Source: Alysiella crassa DSM 2578 (GTDB lineage: Bacteria > Pseudomonadota > Gammaproteobacteria > Burkholderiales > Neisseriaceae). From it: a stretch of DNA of 36,248 nucleotides. Position numbers and translations under genes: made by a program. The stretch is from positions 1 through 36,248 of the forward strand of contig NZ_JQKH01000017.1 of NCBI RefSeq assembly GCF_000745955.1. The letters run 5' to 3'. This document shows, piece by piece, positions 7,970 through 15,371 of this stretch (position 1 is its first letter; each line of letters starts with the position of its first letter). Below the pieces are notes generated by a model that was not told where the DNA came from, ran no database searches, and saw nothing but the letters and a program-made list of their open reading frames with translations.

Positions 7970-8962
7970 TTACACTACTTTTTCAATATGTGCCTGCAAA
8001 GTTTTTAGTGTTACAAAAGTCAAATCATACATACCGCTTAACGATTTGGCTTGCGTATCATCAATATCCAAAACTAATAACACAAAATGGCTTGCAGGAA
8101 TATTTAATCTTTTACGTAAATTCAAATATTTATCTAAGTCTCGTCTGTATTCACCTGTTTTACATTCAATGACCAACGGCGTATTATTGGGCGTGTATAA
8201 CAACACATCTAGCTCGTGTAAATCTCCGTTTTGAAAGCGAATTTTTGCACCACGCGCCACCGAAAAACGCACATTTTTTTGCTGAATCACTTGTAAAACC
8301 GCATTCAATGTAAACCATTCCAACCAGCCACCTGTAAAAAATTGGCGGACAGGTGCAGCCGTTTGCAATTTTAAATTGGCAATTTTATCTTGCTTCAAAT
8401 AGCGGTAGTTCGCAAACAAAGTATGACTGTAAAATTCACGCAATAATTGATTGATTTGTTGTTGTTCTTTTTGTGGATATTTTTTCAAATCCACATTTAA
8501 AGTCATCACATTTTTGCGGTACGACCAGCCCAGTTGTCCCAAAATTTTCTCAAAAATGGTGTATTTTTCGCCAATTTTGTTCGCCGCTTCGTCATAAAAG
8601 CCGCTCATGTCCACCGCCGAATAGTTAAATTCAGGCACAATTTGTTGTTTTTTAAACCAATTGATTAAAGGTTTGTGTTGTTCTTCGGTAGCTAGTAAAT
8701 TACTGTCATTTAAATTGATTTTATTCAATGAGTTATCATTGGTTTCAGTTGGTTCAGTATCGTCCAGTTGGCTTTTTAAATTGTCAATTTCGCGCAAAGC
8801 TGCCGTGTAACGCGCCGATAATTGCTCCACCACCTGCAAAGGCGCGTAAACCGCCACTGTCGCACCACATTTATGACAGGCAGTCTGAACGCCCTGTAGT
8901 ACCGCTTCGCCCCAAGTTTTACACGCGTTACAACGATAGATACCTAGTTTAACATGACTCAA
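7970..8962 (-). CDS. Zinc-ribbon plus Card1/DUF1887-like PD-(D/E)xK nuclease
   Basis: A 330-residue protein. Residues 11-32 form a zinc ribbon (C11-x2-C14, C29-x2-C32). Residues 40-70 look like a short coiled coil, followed by a polar linker and a middle domain (about 95-200) I do not recognise. The C-terminal 120 residues resemble the nuclease domain of DUF1887/Card1/Can2 proteins: GGWLEW with Glu215, ELDVLLY with Asp252, and IECKTG with Glu266-x-Lys268, the PD-(D/E)xK core. Card1 proteins carry an N-terminal CARF sensor and serve type III CRISPR; here that sensor is absent and a zinc ribbon takes its place. No CRISPR array is in the window. Probably cotranscribed with the PLD gene. A defence role is inferred from domain content. 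Confidence 0.7.
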   Translation of the reverse strand: MSHVKLGIYRCNACKTWGEAVLQGVQTACHKCGATVAVYAPLQVVEQLSARYTAALREIDNLKSQLDDTEPTETNDNSLNKINLNDSNLLATEEQHKPLINWFKKQQIVPEFNYSAVDMSGFYDEAANKIGEKYTIFEKILGQLGWSYRKNVMTLNVDLKKYPQKEQQQINQLLREFYSHTLFANYRYLKQDKIANLKLQTAAPVRQFFTGGWLEWFTLNAVLQVIQQKNVRFSVARGAKIRFQNGDLHELDVLLYTPNNTPLVIECKTGEYRRDLDKYLNLRKRLNIPASHFVLLVLDIDDTQAKSLSGMYDLTFVTLKTLQAHIEKVV

Positions 8963-9019
8963 AATAGTACTCTCTTTCTAAATGAATGATGAATGGTTTA
9001 CTTTAATCGGTTTCAAAAA

Positions 9020-10159
9020 TTATTGTACAAGCCATTTATTCCCTTGCCAAACCAAGCGTTTCAGGCTGCCTGAATTATCCGCCACGCCATAATCCACCAC
9101 CACGCAAATCCCATTTCCGCGCAATTCGTTAATTTTATCAATCGCTTTGGTGTAATCCGCCACCGCCACGCGCACCGCTTCGGGGCGCGTACTTGCCGCC
9201 AAATATTCGCCACACACGCGCAAATCAAAGCTAAACCCTGTCGCAGGACGACTGCGCCCAAAATATGCCCCCAAACCATCGTAACGTCCGCCACGCGCCA
9301 CCGCGTCATGGTGGTCGGGCGCGTAGGCGGCGTAGAGCAAGCCCGTGTGGTAATTGTCCACGCGCACTTCCGCCAAATCAATGTGAATGGCTTGTTCGGG
9401 GAATGCCGCGCAAACTTGTTCCAATACATCAATGGCTTGAGTAACCGAACTTAATTGTGGCAAACGCTGTTTGGCAGCCTGCAAAATCTCACGACCGCCG
9501 TATAATTCGGGCAACAAGGCAAGCGCGTTTGTCCAAATATCGTCCAATTGCCAGCTTGTTGCCAATGCACGGACGGCTTCACGGTCTTTCGTTTGCATCA
9601 TGGCAAGCAATTGATTGCTTTGAGAATCCGATAATTTTGCTGCCGTCGCAATTGCACGAAACACACCAATATGCCCCAACGATAAAATCGTGTTTGCCAT
9701 GCCACCAGTTTTTAAACTTTTCAACATCAAATCAATCAGTTCAATATCGGCGGCGGTGTCGGTGCAACCATAGAGTTCCGCACCTGTTTGGTAAGGTTCG
9801 CGCGTGGTTAAAAAGCCATCGGGTTTGGCGTGTAATACGCTGCCTGAATAACACAATCGGTTAATGCCTTGATTTTGTGCCAATAAATGCGCGTCAATTC
9901 GGGCGACTTGTGGCGTGATGTCGGCGCGTATGCCCAGTTGTCGCCCCGATAATTGGTCTGGCACGCGAATGGTTTTCAGCGACAAACCTGTGTCAATATG
10001 GGTTAAAAGCGAATCGCTGTATTCCATCAATGGCGGGTGTACCAGCTCAAAACCATGCACACGAAATAAGGCAAGTATTTGTTCTTTCACGCTTTCTAAT
10101 TGACGAGCGCGTTCAGGAAGAATATCGGCGATGTGTTCGGGAAGTTGCCAAGTTTGCAT
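9020..10159 (-). CDS. hisZ: ATP phosphoribosyltransferase regulatory subunit
   Basis: A 379-residue protein like the catalytic core of histidyl-tRNA synthetase but without tRNA charging. HisZ binds the short form of HisG and is needed for the first step of histidine synthesis and its feedback control. The start MQTWQLPEHIADILPERA, the FELVHPPLMEYSDSLL motif, the LGIRADITPQVARI segment and the ARGGRYDGLGAYFG loop are characteristic. A DUS at about 9060 encodes SGSLKRLVW near the C-terminus. HisG is not in the window. Upstream of the accessory block that separates it from purA. Confidence 0.93.
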   Translation of the reverse strand: MQTWQLPEHIADILPERARQLESVKEQILALFRVHGFELVHPPLMEYSDSLLTHIDTGLSLKTIRVPDQLSGRQLGIRADITPQVARIDAHLLAQNQGINRLCYSGSVLHAKPDGFLTTREPYQTGAELYGCTDTAADIELIDLMLKSLKTGGMANTILSLGHIGVFRAIATAAKLSDSQSNQLLAMMQTKDREAVRALATSWQLDDIWTNALALLPELYGGREILQAAKQRLPQLSSVTQAIDVLEQVCAAFPEQAIHIDLAEVRVDNYHTGLLYAAYAPDHHDAVARGGRYDGLGAYFGRSRPATGFSFDLRVCGEYLAASTRPEAVRVAVADYTKAIDKINELRGNGICVVVDYGVADNSGSLKRLVWQGNKWLVQ

Positions 10160-10239
10160 GGTTTTGTCCTTATTGGGTAAATAGTGAAAGCGAAAACTTT
10201 AACACAAAATAACATTTTTGGGCGTGTGGATTTTAAAGT

Positions 10240-10254
10240 TTCATAAAATATGAA
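10240..10254. promoter_or_regulatory. Candidate operator palindrome upstream of the hemerythrin gene
   Basis: TTCATAAAATATGAA is a 15-base inverted repeat (six-base arms, three-base centre) 75 bases before the dnrN-like start. In Neisseria dnrN is controlled by the nitric-oxide-sensing repressor NsrR, so an operator here would make sense. I cannot match this palindrome to a known NsrR consensus, so the assignment is only positional. Confidence 0.3.
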
Positions 10255-10328
10255 TTTTAAGTAAAATACGCTTATTTTCAGGCAGCCTGAAGATTCATAA
10301 ACCCAAAATAATCATAAGGAACAAAACC

Positions 10329-10802
10329 ATGAGCGATTTAAGCATTTGGCAACACGCCCCTTTGGACGCGATTATTGACCATATTTTGCCGCGTTATCAT
10401 GAAACCCATCGCCGTCAATTAGACGAAATTTTGCCGCTTGCGGATAAAGTAGCGCGGGTGCATGCCGAAACTTTTCCGCCGCAACTCTTGCCTTTGGTGC
10501 TGCACATGGACGGCGAATTGCGTAGCCACATGATGAAAGAAGAACGTATGCTGTTTCCCATGATTAAACAAGGGCTTGGACGCGGTGCAGCCATGCCCAT
10601 CAATGTGATGATGCACGAACACGATGACCATGACACAGTTATTCATCAATTGATTGAATTAACAGATAATTTTACGCCCCCCGCAGCAGCCTGTGGCAGT
10701 TGGCAGCGTTTGTATGCGCAGTTGCAGGAATTGGTGGGTGATTTGCGCGACCATATTGAATTGGAAAATGAGATTTTGTTTGCGCGTACATTAAATGCTT
10801 AA
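10329..10802 (+). CDS. dnrN: Short hemerythrin-like iron-sulfur repair protein (DnrN/YtfE/ScdA type)
   Basis: A 157-residue cytosolic diiron protein. RIC-family proteins restore iron-sulfur clusters damaged by nitric oxide or peroxide. The ligands expected from E. coli YtfE are all present: His24, His67, Glu71, His98, His142 and Glu146, in RYHETH, SHMMKEERMLFPMI, HEHDD and DHIELENEILF. Compared with YtfE (220 residues) it begins at the hemerythrin domain and lacks the N-terminal ScdA_N domain with its paired cysteines. AAGGAA is nine bases before the ATG. It is a single-gene unit closed by a DUS hairpin. Confidence 0.82.
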   Translation: MSDLSIWQHAPLDAIIDHILPRYHETHRRQLDEILPLADKVARVHAETFPPQLLPLVLHMDGELRSHMMKEERMLFPMIKQGLGRGAAMPINVMMHEHDDHDTVIHQLIELTDNFTPPAAACGSWQRLYAQLQELVGDLRDHIELENEILFARTLNA

Positions 10803-10821
10803 AATAGAAAATAAATCATGT

Positions 10822-10853
10822 AGGCAGCCTGAAAAGTGGTTTTCAGGCTGCCT
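10822..10853 (+). terminator. DUS-pair terminator after the hemerythrin gene
   Basis: AGGCAGCCTGAAAA (10822-10835) and TTTTCAGGCTGCCT (10840-10853) form a 14-base perfect stem with a four-base loop, followed by TTT. Both arms are full AGGCAGCCTGAA copies in inverted orientation. Confidence 0.8.
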
Positions 10854-10875
10854 TTTCGTTCGCGACAAAAAATGA

Positions 10876-10954
10876 GTAGGGTGCGCCGTGCGCACCTAAT
10901 CCGCCGTGATATTTGAATGATTTCAGCCATTTTGGTGCGCACGGCGCACCCTAC
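10876..10954. repeat. REPIN: two GTAG-headed REP hairpins in inverted orientation
   Basis: The 21-base arms at 10876-10896 and 10934-10954 are perfect inverse complements. Each arm is itself a hairpin: GTAG head, GGTGCGC, CGT loop, GCGCACC. The 79-base unit has a 37-base spacer. A GTAG head before a palindrome and pairing in opposite orientation are the hallmarks of REPINs mobilised by a TnpA-REP (RAYT) transposase, which is not in this window. Confidence 0.75.
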
Positions 10955-11060
10955 ATATTTGAGCTTGAACAAATTGCCGTCTATTTTCAGGCAGCCTGAA
11001 AGTGCGAATTTATGGCATAATCCGCCCCGAAATTTCAAAAATCATTAGGATAAACAAATC

Positions 11061-13115
11061 ATGACACAACGCAAAATTTTGGTTACTTCCGCGCTGCCTT
11101 ATGCCAACGGTGCAATCCATCTCGGACACATGGTGGAGCATATCCAAACCGATATTTGGGTACGCTTCCAAAAATCACGCGGACACGAATGCTACTACTG
11201 CTGTGCAGACGACACGCACGGCACCCCCATTATGCTCGCCGCGCAAAAACAAGGCATCACGCCCGAACAAATGATTGAAAAAACCCACGCCGAACATTTG
11301 GCGGATTTTACAGGTTTTGGCATTGGTTACGACAATTACTATTCCACCCATTCCCCTGAAAACAAACACTATTCCGAAAAAATTTACCGCGCCCTCAAAG
11401 CCAACGGCAAAATCATCAGCAAAAACATCAACCAATTGTTTGACCCCGAGAAACAAATGTTCTTGCCCGACCGCTTTGTCAAAGGCGAATGCCCCAAATG
11501 CCACGCCAAAGACCAATATGGCGACAATTGTGAAGTTTGTGGTACGACCTACGCGCCTACGGATTTGATTAACCCATATTCCGCCGTGTCAGGCGCAACG
11601 CCTGTGATGAAAGAAACCGAACATTTCTTTTTTAAATTAAGCGATTGCGCGGATTATTTGAAAGCATGGACTTCGGGCGAAACACATGGCAAAGCCCATT
11701 TGCAGCCTGAAGCCTTAAATAAAATGAATGAATGGCTCAAAGACGGCGAATTGTCCGATTGGGACATCAGCCGCGATGCGCCATATTTCGGTTTTGAAAT
11801 TCCCGATGAACCAAACAAATATTTCTATGTTTGGCTGGACGCGCCTGTGGGCTATATGGCGAGTTTCCAAAATTTATGCGACCGCATTGGCTTGAATTTT
11901 GACGAATTTTTCCAAGCTGATAGCAACACGGAAATGTACCATTTTATCGGCAAAGATATTTTGTATTTCCATGCTTTATTCTGGACGGCAATGTTGCAAT
12001 TTAGCGGTTATCGCGCCCCAACTGGCATTTTCGCGCACGGCTTTTTGACGGTGGACGGGCAAAAAATGTCCAAATCACGCGGCACCTTCATCACCGCCAA
12101 ATCGTATTTGGACGGCGGTTTGAATCCTGAATGGATGCGCTACTACATCGCCGCCAAATTAAACAGTAAAATTGAAGACATTGACTTGAATTTGCAGGAT
12201 TTTATTGCACGAGTAAACAGTGATTTGGTGGGTAAATATGTGAATATTGCCGCCCGAGCCAGTGGCTTTATCCACAAGAAATTTTCAGGCAGCCTGAAAG
12301 ATGTTTCAGGCAGTGATTTAATCAAACAATTAACTGAAAAATCAGCACAAATCGCCCAAGATTATGAAGACCGCGAATACGGCAAAGCCATTCGTGAAAT
12401 CATGGCTTTGGCGGATTTGGTGAATGAATATGTGGACGCGAACAAGCCTTGGGAATTGGCAAAACAAGAGGGCATGGAAACGCGTTTGCATGAAGTGTGC
12501 AGCGAATTAATCAATGCGTTCAAAATCTTAACTGTGTACTTGTCGCCAGTTTTGCCGAAAGTGGCGGAACAAGCGGCGGCGTTTTTGAACGTGAATAAAT
12601 TGATGTGGGCAGACAGCACCACCACGCTGCCTGAAAACCACAAAATCAATGAATACAAACATTTAATGCAACGTATTGAGGAAAAACAAGTGAACGATTT
12701 AGTAGAAGCCAACAAACAAAGTATTCAGGCTGCCCCTGCGGTGGAAACGCCAGCCGAAAGCAGCCCATACGCGCCCGTGTCGCCCGAATGCAGCTTTGAT
12801 GATTTTATGAAAGTGGACATGCGCGTGGCGAAAGTGTTGAACTGTGAAGCGGTGGAGGGCAGCACCAAATTATTGAAATTCAGCTTGGATTTTGGTTTTG
12901 AGCAGCGCACGATTTTCTCGGGCATTGCGGCGAGCTATCCAAATCCGAGTGAATTGAATGGTCGTCATGTGATTGCGGTGGCGAATTTTGCGCCGCGTAA
13001 AATGGCGAAATTTGGTGTGTCGGAAGGCATGATTTTGTCGGCGGCGACTGCGGACGGCAAATTGCGTTTGCTGGACGTGCATGAGGGCGCGAAAGCGGGC
13101 GATAAAGTGGGTTGA
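11061..13115 (+). CDS. metG: Methionyl-tRNA synthetase
   Basis: A 684-residue class I synthetase that charges tRNA-Met. HLGH at residues 20-23 is the HIGH motif and KMSKS is at 335-339. The zinc knuckle has Cys144, Cys147, Cys157 and Cys160. The C-terminal Trbp111/EMAP-like tRNA-binding domain (about residues 580-684, [15 protein letters not shown], then [15 protein letters not shown]) is present, as in the long dimeric enzymes. A DUS at 12285 encodes FSGSLK inside the anticodon-binding region, and a DUS relic at 12724 lies in the alanine/proline-rich linker before the C-terminal domain. Confidence 0.97.
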   Translation: MTQRKILVTSALPYANGAIHLGHMVEHIQTDIWVRFQKSRGHECYYCCADDTHGTPIMLAAQKQGITPEQMIEKTHAEHLADFTGFGIGYDNYYSTHSPENKHYSEKIYRALKANGKIISKNINQLFDPEKQMFLPDRFVKGECPKCHAKDQYGDNCEVCGTTYAPTDLINPYSAVSGATPVMKETEHFFFKLSDCADYLKAWTSGETHGKAHLQPEALNKMNEWLKDGELSDWDISRDAPYFGFEIPDEPNKYFYVWLDAPVGYMASFQNLCDRIGLNFDEFFQADSNTEMYHFIGKDILYFHALFWTAMLQFSGYRAPTGIFAHGFLTVDGQKMSKSRGTFITAKSYLDGGLNPEWMRYYIAAKLNSKIEDIDLNLQDFIARVNSDLVGKYVNIAARASGFIHKKFSGSLKDVSGSDLIKQLTEKSAQIAQDYEDREYGKAIREIMALADLVNEYVDANKPWELAKQEGMETRLHEVCSELINAFKILTVYLSPVLPKVAEQAAAFLNVNKLMWADSTTTLPENHKINEYKHLMQRIEEKQVNDLVEANKQSIQAAPAVETPAESSPYAPVSPECSFDDFMKVDMRVAKVLNCEAVEGSTKLLKFSLDFGFEQRTIFSGIAASYPNPSELNGRHVIAVANFAPRKMAKFGVSEGMILSAATADGKLRLLDVHEGAKAGDKVG

Positions 13116-13135
13116 TTTTTTCATAACACAACACA

Positions 13136-13165
13136 AGGCAGCCTGAAAATGTTTTCAGGCTGCCT
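13136..13165 (+). terminator. DUS-pair terminator after metG
   Basis: AGGCAGCCTGAAAA (13136-13149) and TTTTCAGGCTGCCT (13152-13165) form a 14-base stem with a two-base gap at the tip, about 20 bases after the metG stop. Both arms are the same DUS dialect. Confidence 0.75.
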
Positions 13166-13200
13166 ATATTGTTATCGTGTACAATTGGCAGCCTGAACGA

Positions 13201-13305
13201 TATAGTGAATTCAATTTAAACCAGAGTATAGCGTTGCCCTTATGTACGAGTGTACACGGTGGTCGCTGTTGCCTTATCCTGATTTAATAAATGGAATCCA
13301 CTATG
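13201..13305. repeat. CREE-like (Correia-type) element with TATAGTG ends
   Basis: About 105 bases, from TATAGTGAATTC to the inverse of CATAGTGGATTCC. Terminal repeats are about 25 bases and imperfect. The core has AGCGTTGCC and CCCTTATGTAC as in the element at 853-961. The ends resemble the TATAGTGGATT termini of Correia repeat enclosed elements of Neisseria, and the length matches their short form. It lies in the 274-base gap between metG and the small gene at 13390. Confidence 0.7.
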
Positions 13306-13345
13306 TATGATAGTCGTAAAAGTGAAAATGTAATATAAGGCGACA

Positions 13346-13375
13346 GTGAATTCAATTTAAATTGAATCCACTATA
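13346..13375. repeat. Fused pair of CREE termini (28-base palindrome)
   Basis: AGTGAATTCAATTT followed by AAATTGAATCCACTATA is an almost perfect palindrome made of two CREE ends back to back, with no core. It could be an internal-deletion product of an element like the one 40 bases to the left. It ends 15 bases before the start of the gene at 13390, so any transcript starting upstream would carry this hairpin in its leader. Confidence 0.6.
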
Positions 13376-13389
13376 ATTGAAAGAAAAAT

Positions 13390-13596
13390 ATGAATGAATT
13401 AAATGATTTAATCCAAACAGGCACAATCTCCGACATCCGCGAAACGCTCGATTTTCTGCTCAACGAATGCAGTTTGGACGAAACCCCCGACCGCGAAACC
13501 GTACAAATATGGGCGCAGATTTTGCAGCAACGTGGCGGCAAATTCGCCTCACTCGCCAAATTGTGCGAACAATTTTTACAGGAAACTGTAGCATGA
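13390..13596 (+). CDS. Small helical protein of unknown function
   Basis: A 68-residue, acidic, probably all-helical cytosolic protein (MNELNDLIQTGTISDIRETL, then ending in LAKLCEQFLQETVA). No family recognised. Its TGA overlaps the ATG of the VanZ-like gene in an ATGA, which implies translational coupling and a shared transcript. No strong ribosome site is visible before the start, since the CREE palindrome lies directly upstream. Confidence 0.6.
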   Translation: MNELNDLIQTGTISDIRETLDFLLNECSLDETPDRETVQIWAQILQQRGGKFASLAKLCEQFLQETVA

Positions 13597-13988
13597 ATTT
13601 ACTGAAAAATAAATGGTTTATATTGGCAATTTTGTGGCTTGGTGCGGCGATTTGGGGATTGATTTTCCGTGAAACATCGCCTAATCATGCCCCCATGTTT
13701 CCGCATTTTGACAAGGTGGCGCATTGTTTGTTGTTTTTTGGACAATTTTGGTTGTTGGCGCGTGCTTTTTTGGCGGCAAAAAAGCCTGTACCGTATGGCG
13801 TGTTGTGGGGCTTTGCGCTGGTGATGGCAGTTGGCACGGAATGGGCTCAAGCTACGTTTACCCATTCGCGCCAAGCCGATTTCTGGGACGGTGTGGCGGA
13901 TATGTTGGGGGCGACTATCGCATTGATGTTGGCACACCACGCACATAAAATTTGGACTAGACAAGCTACTGAAATCAAGGCAGAATAG
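13593..13988 (+). CDS. VanZ-like membrane protein
   Basis: A 131-residue protein with four predicted membrane helices (about residues 7-24, 42-62, 71-88 and 107-124). The HFDKVAHCLLFFGQFWLL motif, the GTEWAQATFTHSRQADFWD loop and the DMLGATIA ending match the VanZ/phosphotransbutyrylase-like family, whose small stand-alone members have no settled role. AGGA lies nine bases before the ATG, which overlaps the upstream stop by four bases. A possible upstream extension in this frame lies inside the 68-residue gene and is rejected. Confidence 0.75.
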   Translation: MNLLKNKWFILAILWLGAAIWGLIFRETSPNHAPMFPHFDKVAHCLLFFGQFWLLARAFLAAKKPVPYGVLWGFALVMAVGTEWAQATFTHSRQADFWDGVADMLGATIALMLAHHAHKIWTRQATEIKAE

Positions 13989-14068
13989 CATATAGATTTG
14001 ATACCCTAACAGACAGAGATTTGGCTAGGGCTTTTTGTCCATTTTTTAATATTTGTAGGAGTTTTTCT

Positions 14069-14269
14069 ATGGCACAATCTAAAATTAACGTTTCTGGCAT
14101 GACGAGCAAAACGGATGGCGATAAATTGACAGAACAAACATCTTCTGTTGCTGGCGTGAAATTTGTCAATGCCAACCATGAACAAGGTTATGTAGTGGTA
14201 ACCCATACCGATGATTTTGATGAAAATGCATTCAAAGCTGCGGTAAATGCAGCAGGTTTCAGCGCGTAA
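14069..14269 (+). CDS. Small HMA-fold protein lacking the metal-binding cysteines
   Basis: A 66-residue protein with the order of a heavy-metal-associated (CopZ-like) domain: INVSGMTS at the first strand and loop, a helix ending VAGV, the strand KFVNANHEQGYVVVTH, and the final AFKAAVNAAGFSA helix. In metal chaperones the loop reads MTCxxC; here it is MTSKTD (Ser13, Asp16), so both thiol ligands are gone and there is no cysteine at all. Copper transfer as in CopZ is therefore unlikely. GGAG seven bases before the ATG at 14069 is strong, and an upstream extension is rejected. It is closed by a strong terminator and stands alone. Confidence 0.75.
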   Translation: MAQSKINVSGMTSKTDGDKLTEQTSSVAGVKFVNANHEQGYVVVTHTDDFDENAFKAAVNAAGFSA

Positions 14270-14284
14270 TTCTTCATGTAACTA

Positions 14285-14319
14285 AAAAAACGGTTTCAGG
14301 CTGCCTGAAACCGTTTTTT
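14285..14319. terminator. Strong bidirectional DUS-based terminator
   Basis: AAAAAACGGTTTCAGGC (14285-14301), a single T, then GCCTGAAACCGTTTTTT (14303-14319). The core is a palindromic DUS extended by four GC-containing pairs and flanked by A and T tracts, so it works for both convergent genes (HMA-like at left, GT90 pseudogene at right). Confidence 0.9.
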
Positions 14320-14322
14320 GGT

Positions 14323-15279
14323 TTATTGCGTATGCTCAAAATATTTTTGTAAAACCAATATATTGGTGATTAACTCTTGTTTTTTATCAAAAAATGTTTG
14401 TATCCATGTTTGTGCATGGTGAATGATTTTTTGCGCTGCTGCTGGGTTTTGTTGATAAAAACGCAATTTTTCATCTAAATCACTGTAATCATCTTGCAAA
14501 TGTACATAGTGTATATCGGGCTGGAGCAAGCCTTCCATCAACCACGTTTCAAATTTCGGCGTGGTCATCAAACACAATGAATTGGACGCCATAATCCATT
14601 TCAAATTAGTCGCAACGTCATTGCCCTCAATGCTTAAAATAAATTTGTGGCGCAATTGTTCGCGCACGCTCATAAATGCGCCATGCCATGGTTGGTTTTG
14701 CGAATTTCGGTGGACATACGCCACATCACATGATGGATGTGCATGAAATTGCTGTAAAAATTGTAAACGATGGGCTTGATGGGCTGCGCCGCGCCACACC
14801 AGTTTATCGTTTTTATCGGTGTAATTAAATGGGTCGGGATAAATATAAAAATGGCGCACGCTGTCTAGTTTTAACAAAATGGAATGGGCATTTTGCTCGG
14901 AAATGGGGCGGCTTTTGACCAAAGTGGGCTGGTCGGGAATATGGGTTACATCGCCAAATTCGTGCGCAAAAATTTTATCGGTGGGAAAATAGCGCAAATA
15001 GTCCGCCAAATCATAAAAATACGCCGAAAATCCCTGTTTTTTAAATGCGCCCACGCGTGTCAGGCTGCCTGAAAGTGTGTGTTACCCGTCCAATTGGTTG
15101 TAATACGCCACGCGTTTGGCGATGTGTTGCTGTTGATGTTTGGGCAAACGGGCGTATTCGGCTAACACGTCTTGCGCGGATTTTGCCAAGAGTGCGTGCG
15201 GTAATAAACCCAGATGGGCGTGGCTGACATAATATTGCAGTTTGTGTAAACGCCGATGGTAAATATTGTTTGGTTTCAT
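14323..15279 (-). pseudogene. GT90 (CAP10/LpsA-like) LPS glycosyltransferase with an in-frame stop codon
   Basis: One continuous frame of 318 codons, broken only by TAA at 15084-15082 after codon 65. Residues 1-65 (MKPNNIYHRRLHKLQYY, then HIAKRVAYYNQLDG) match the N-terminal region of LpsA-type glycosyltransferases. The rest has the CAP10 features: YLRYFP, FAHEFGDVTHIPDQP, a VWRGAAHQAHR motif, and IEGNDVATNLKWIMASNS. Such enzymes add sugars to the LPS core. A DUS encoding LSGSL lies four codons after the stop. A GTG at 15054 could restart translation and give a 243-residue product lacking the N-terminus. The break could be a real mutation, a switchable state, or a sequencing error. Confidence 0.75.
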
Positions 15280-15371
15280 GATTTTTGTAACAAGATAGAT
15301 GGATAACAATCAGGCTGCCTGAAAAATAAGTATTCGCTTTTCAGGCTGCCTGAATGTGATATTACTGCACA

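Noticed and set aside
13989-14068. Possible small RNA or leader before the HMA-like gene
   Set aside because: No stable hairpin with a T tract or known motif could be recognised; nothing supports a call.
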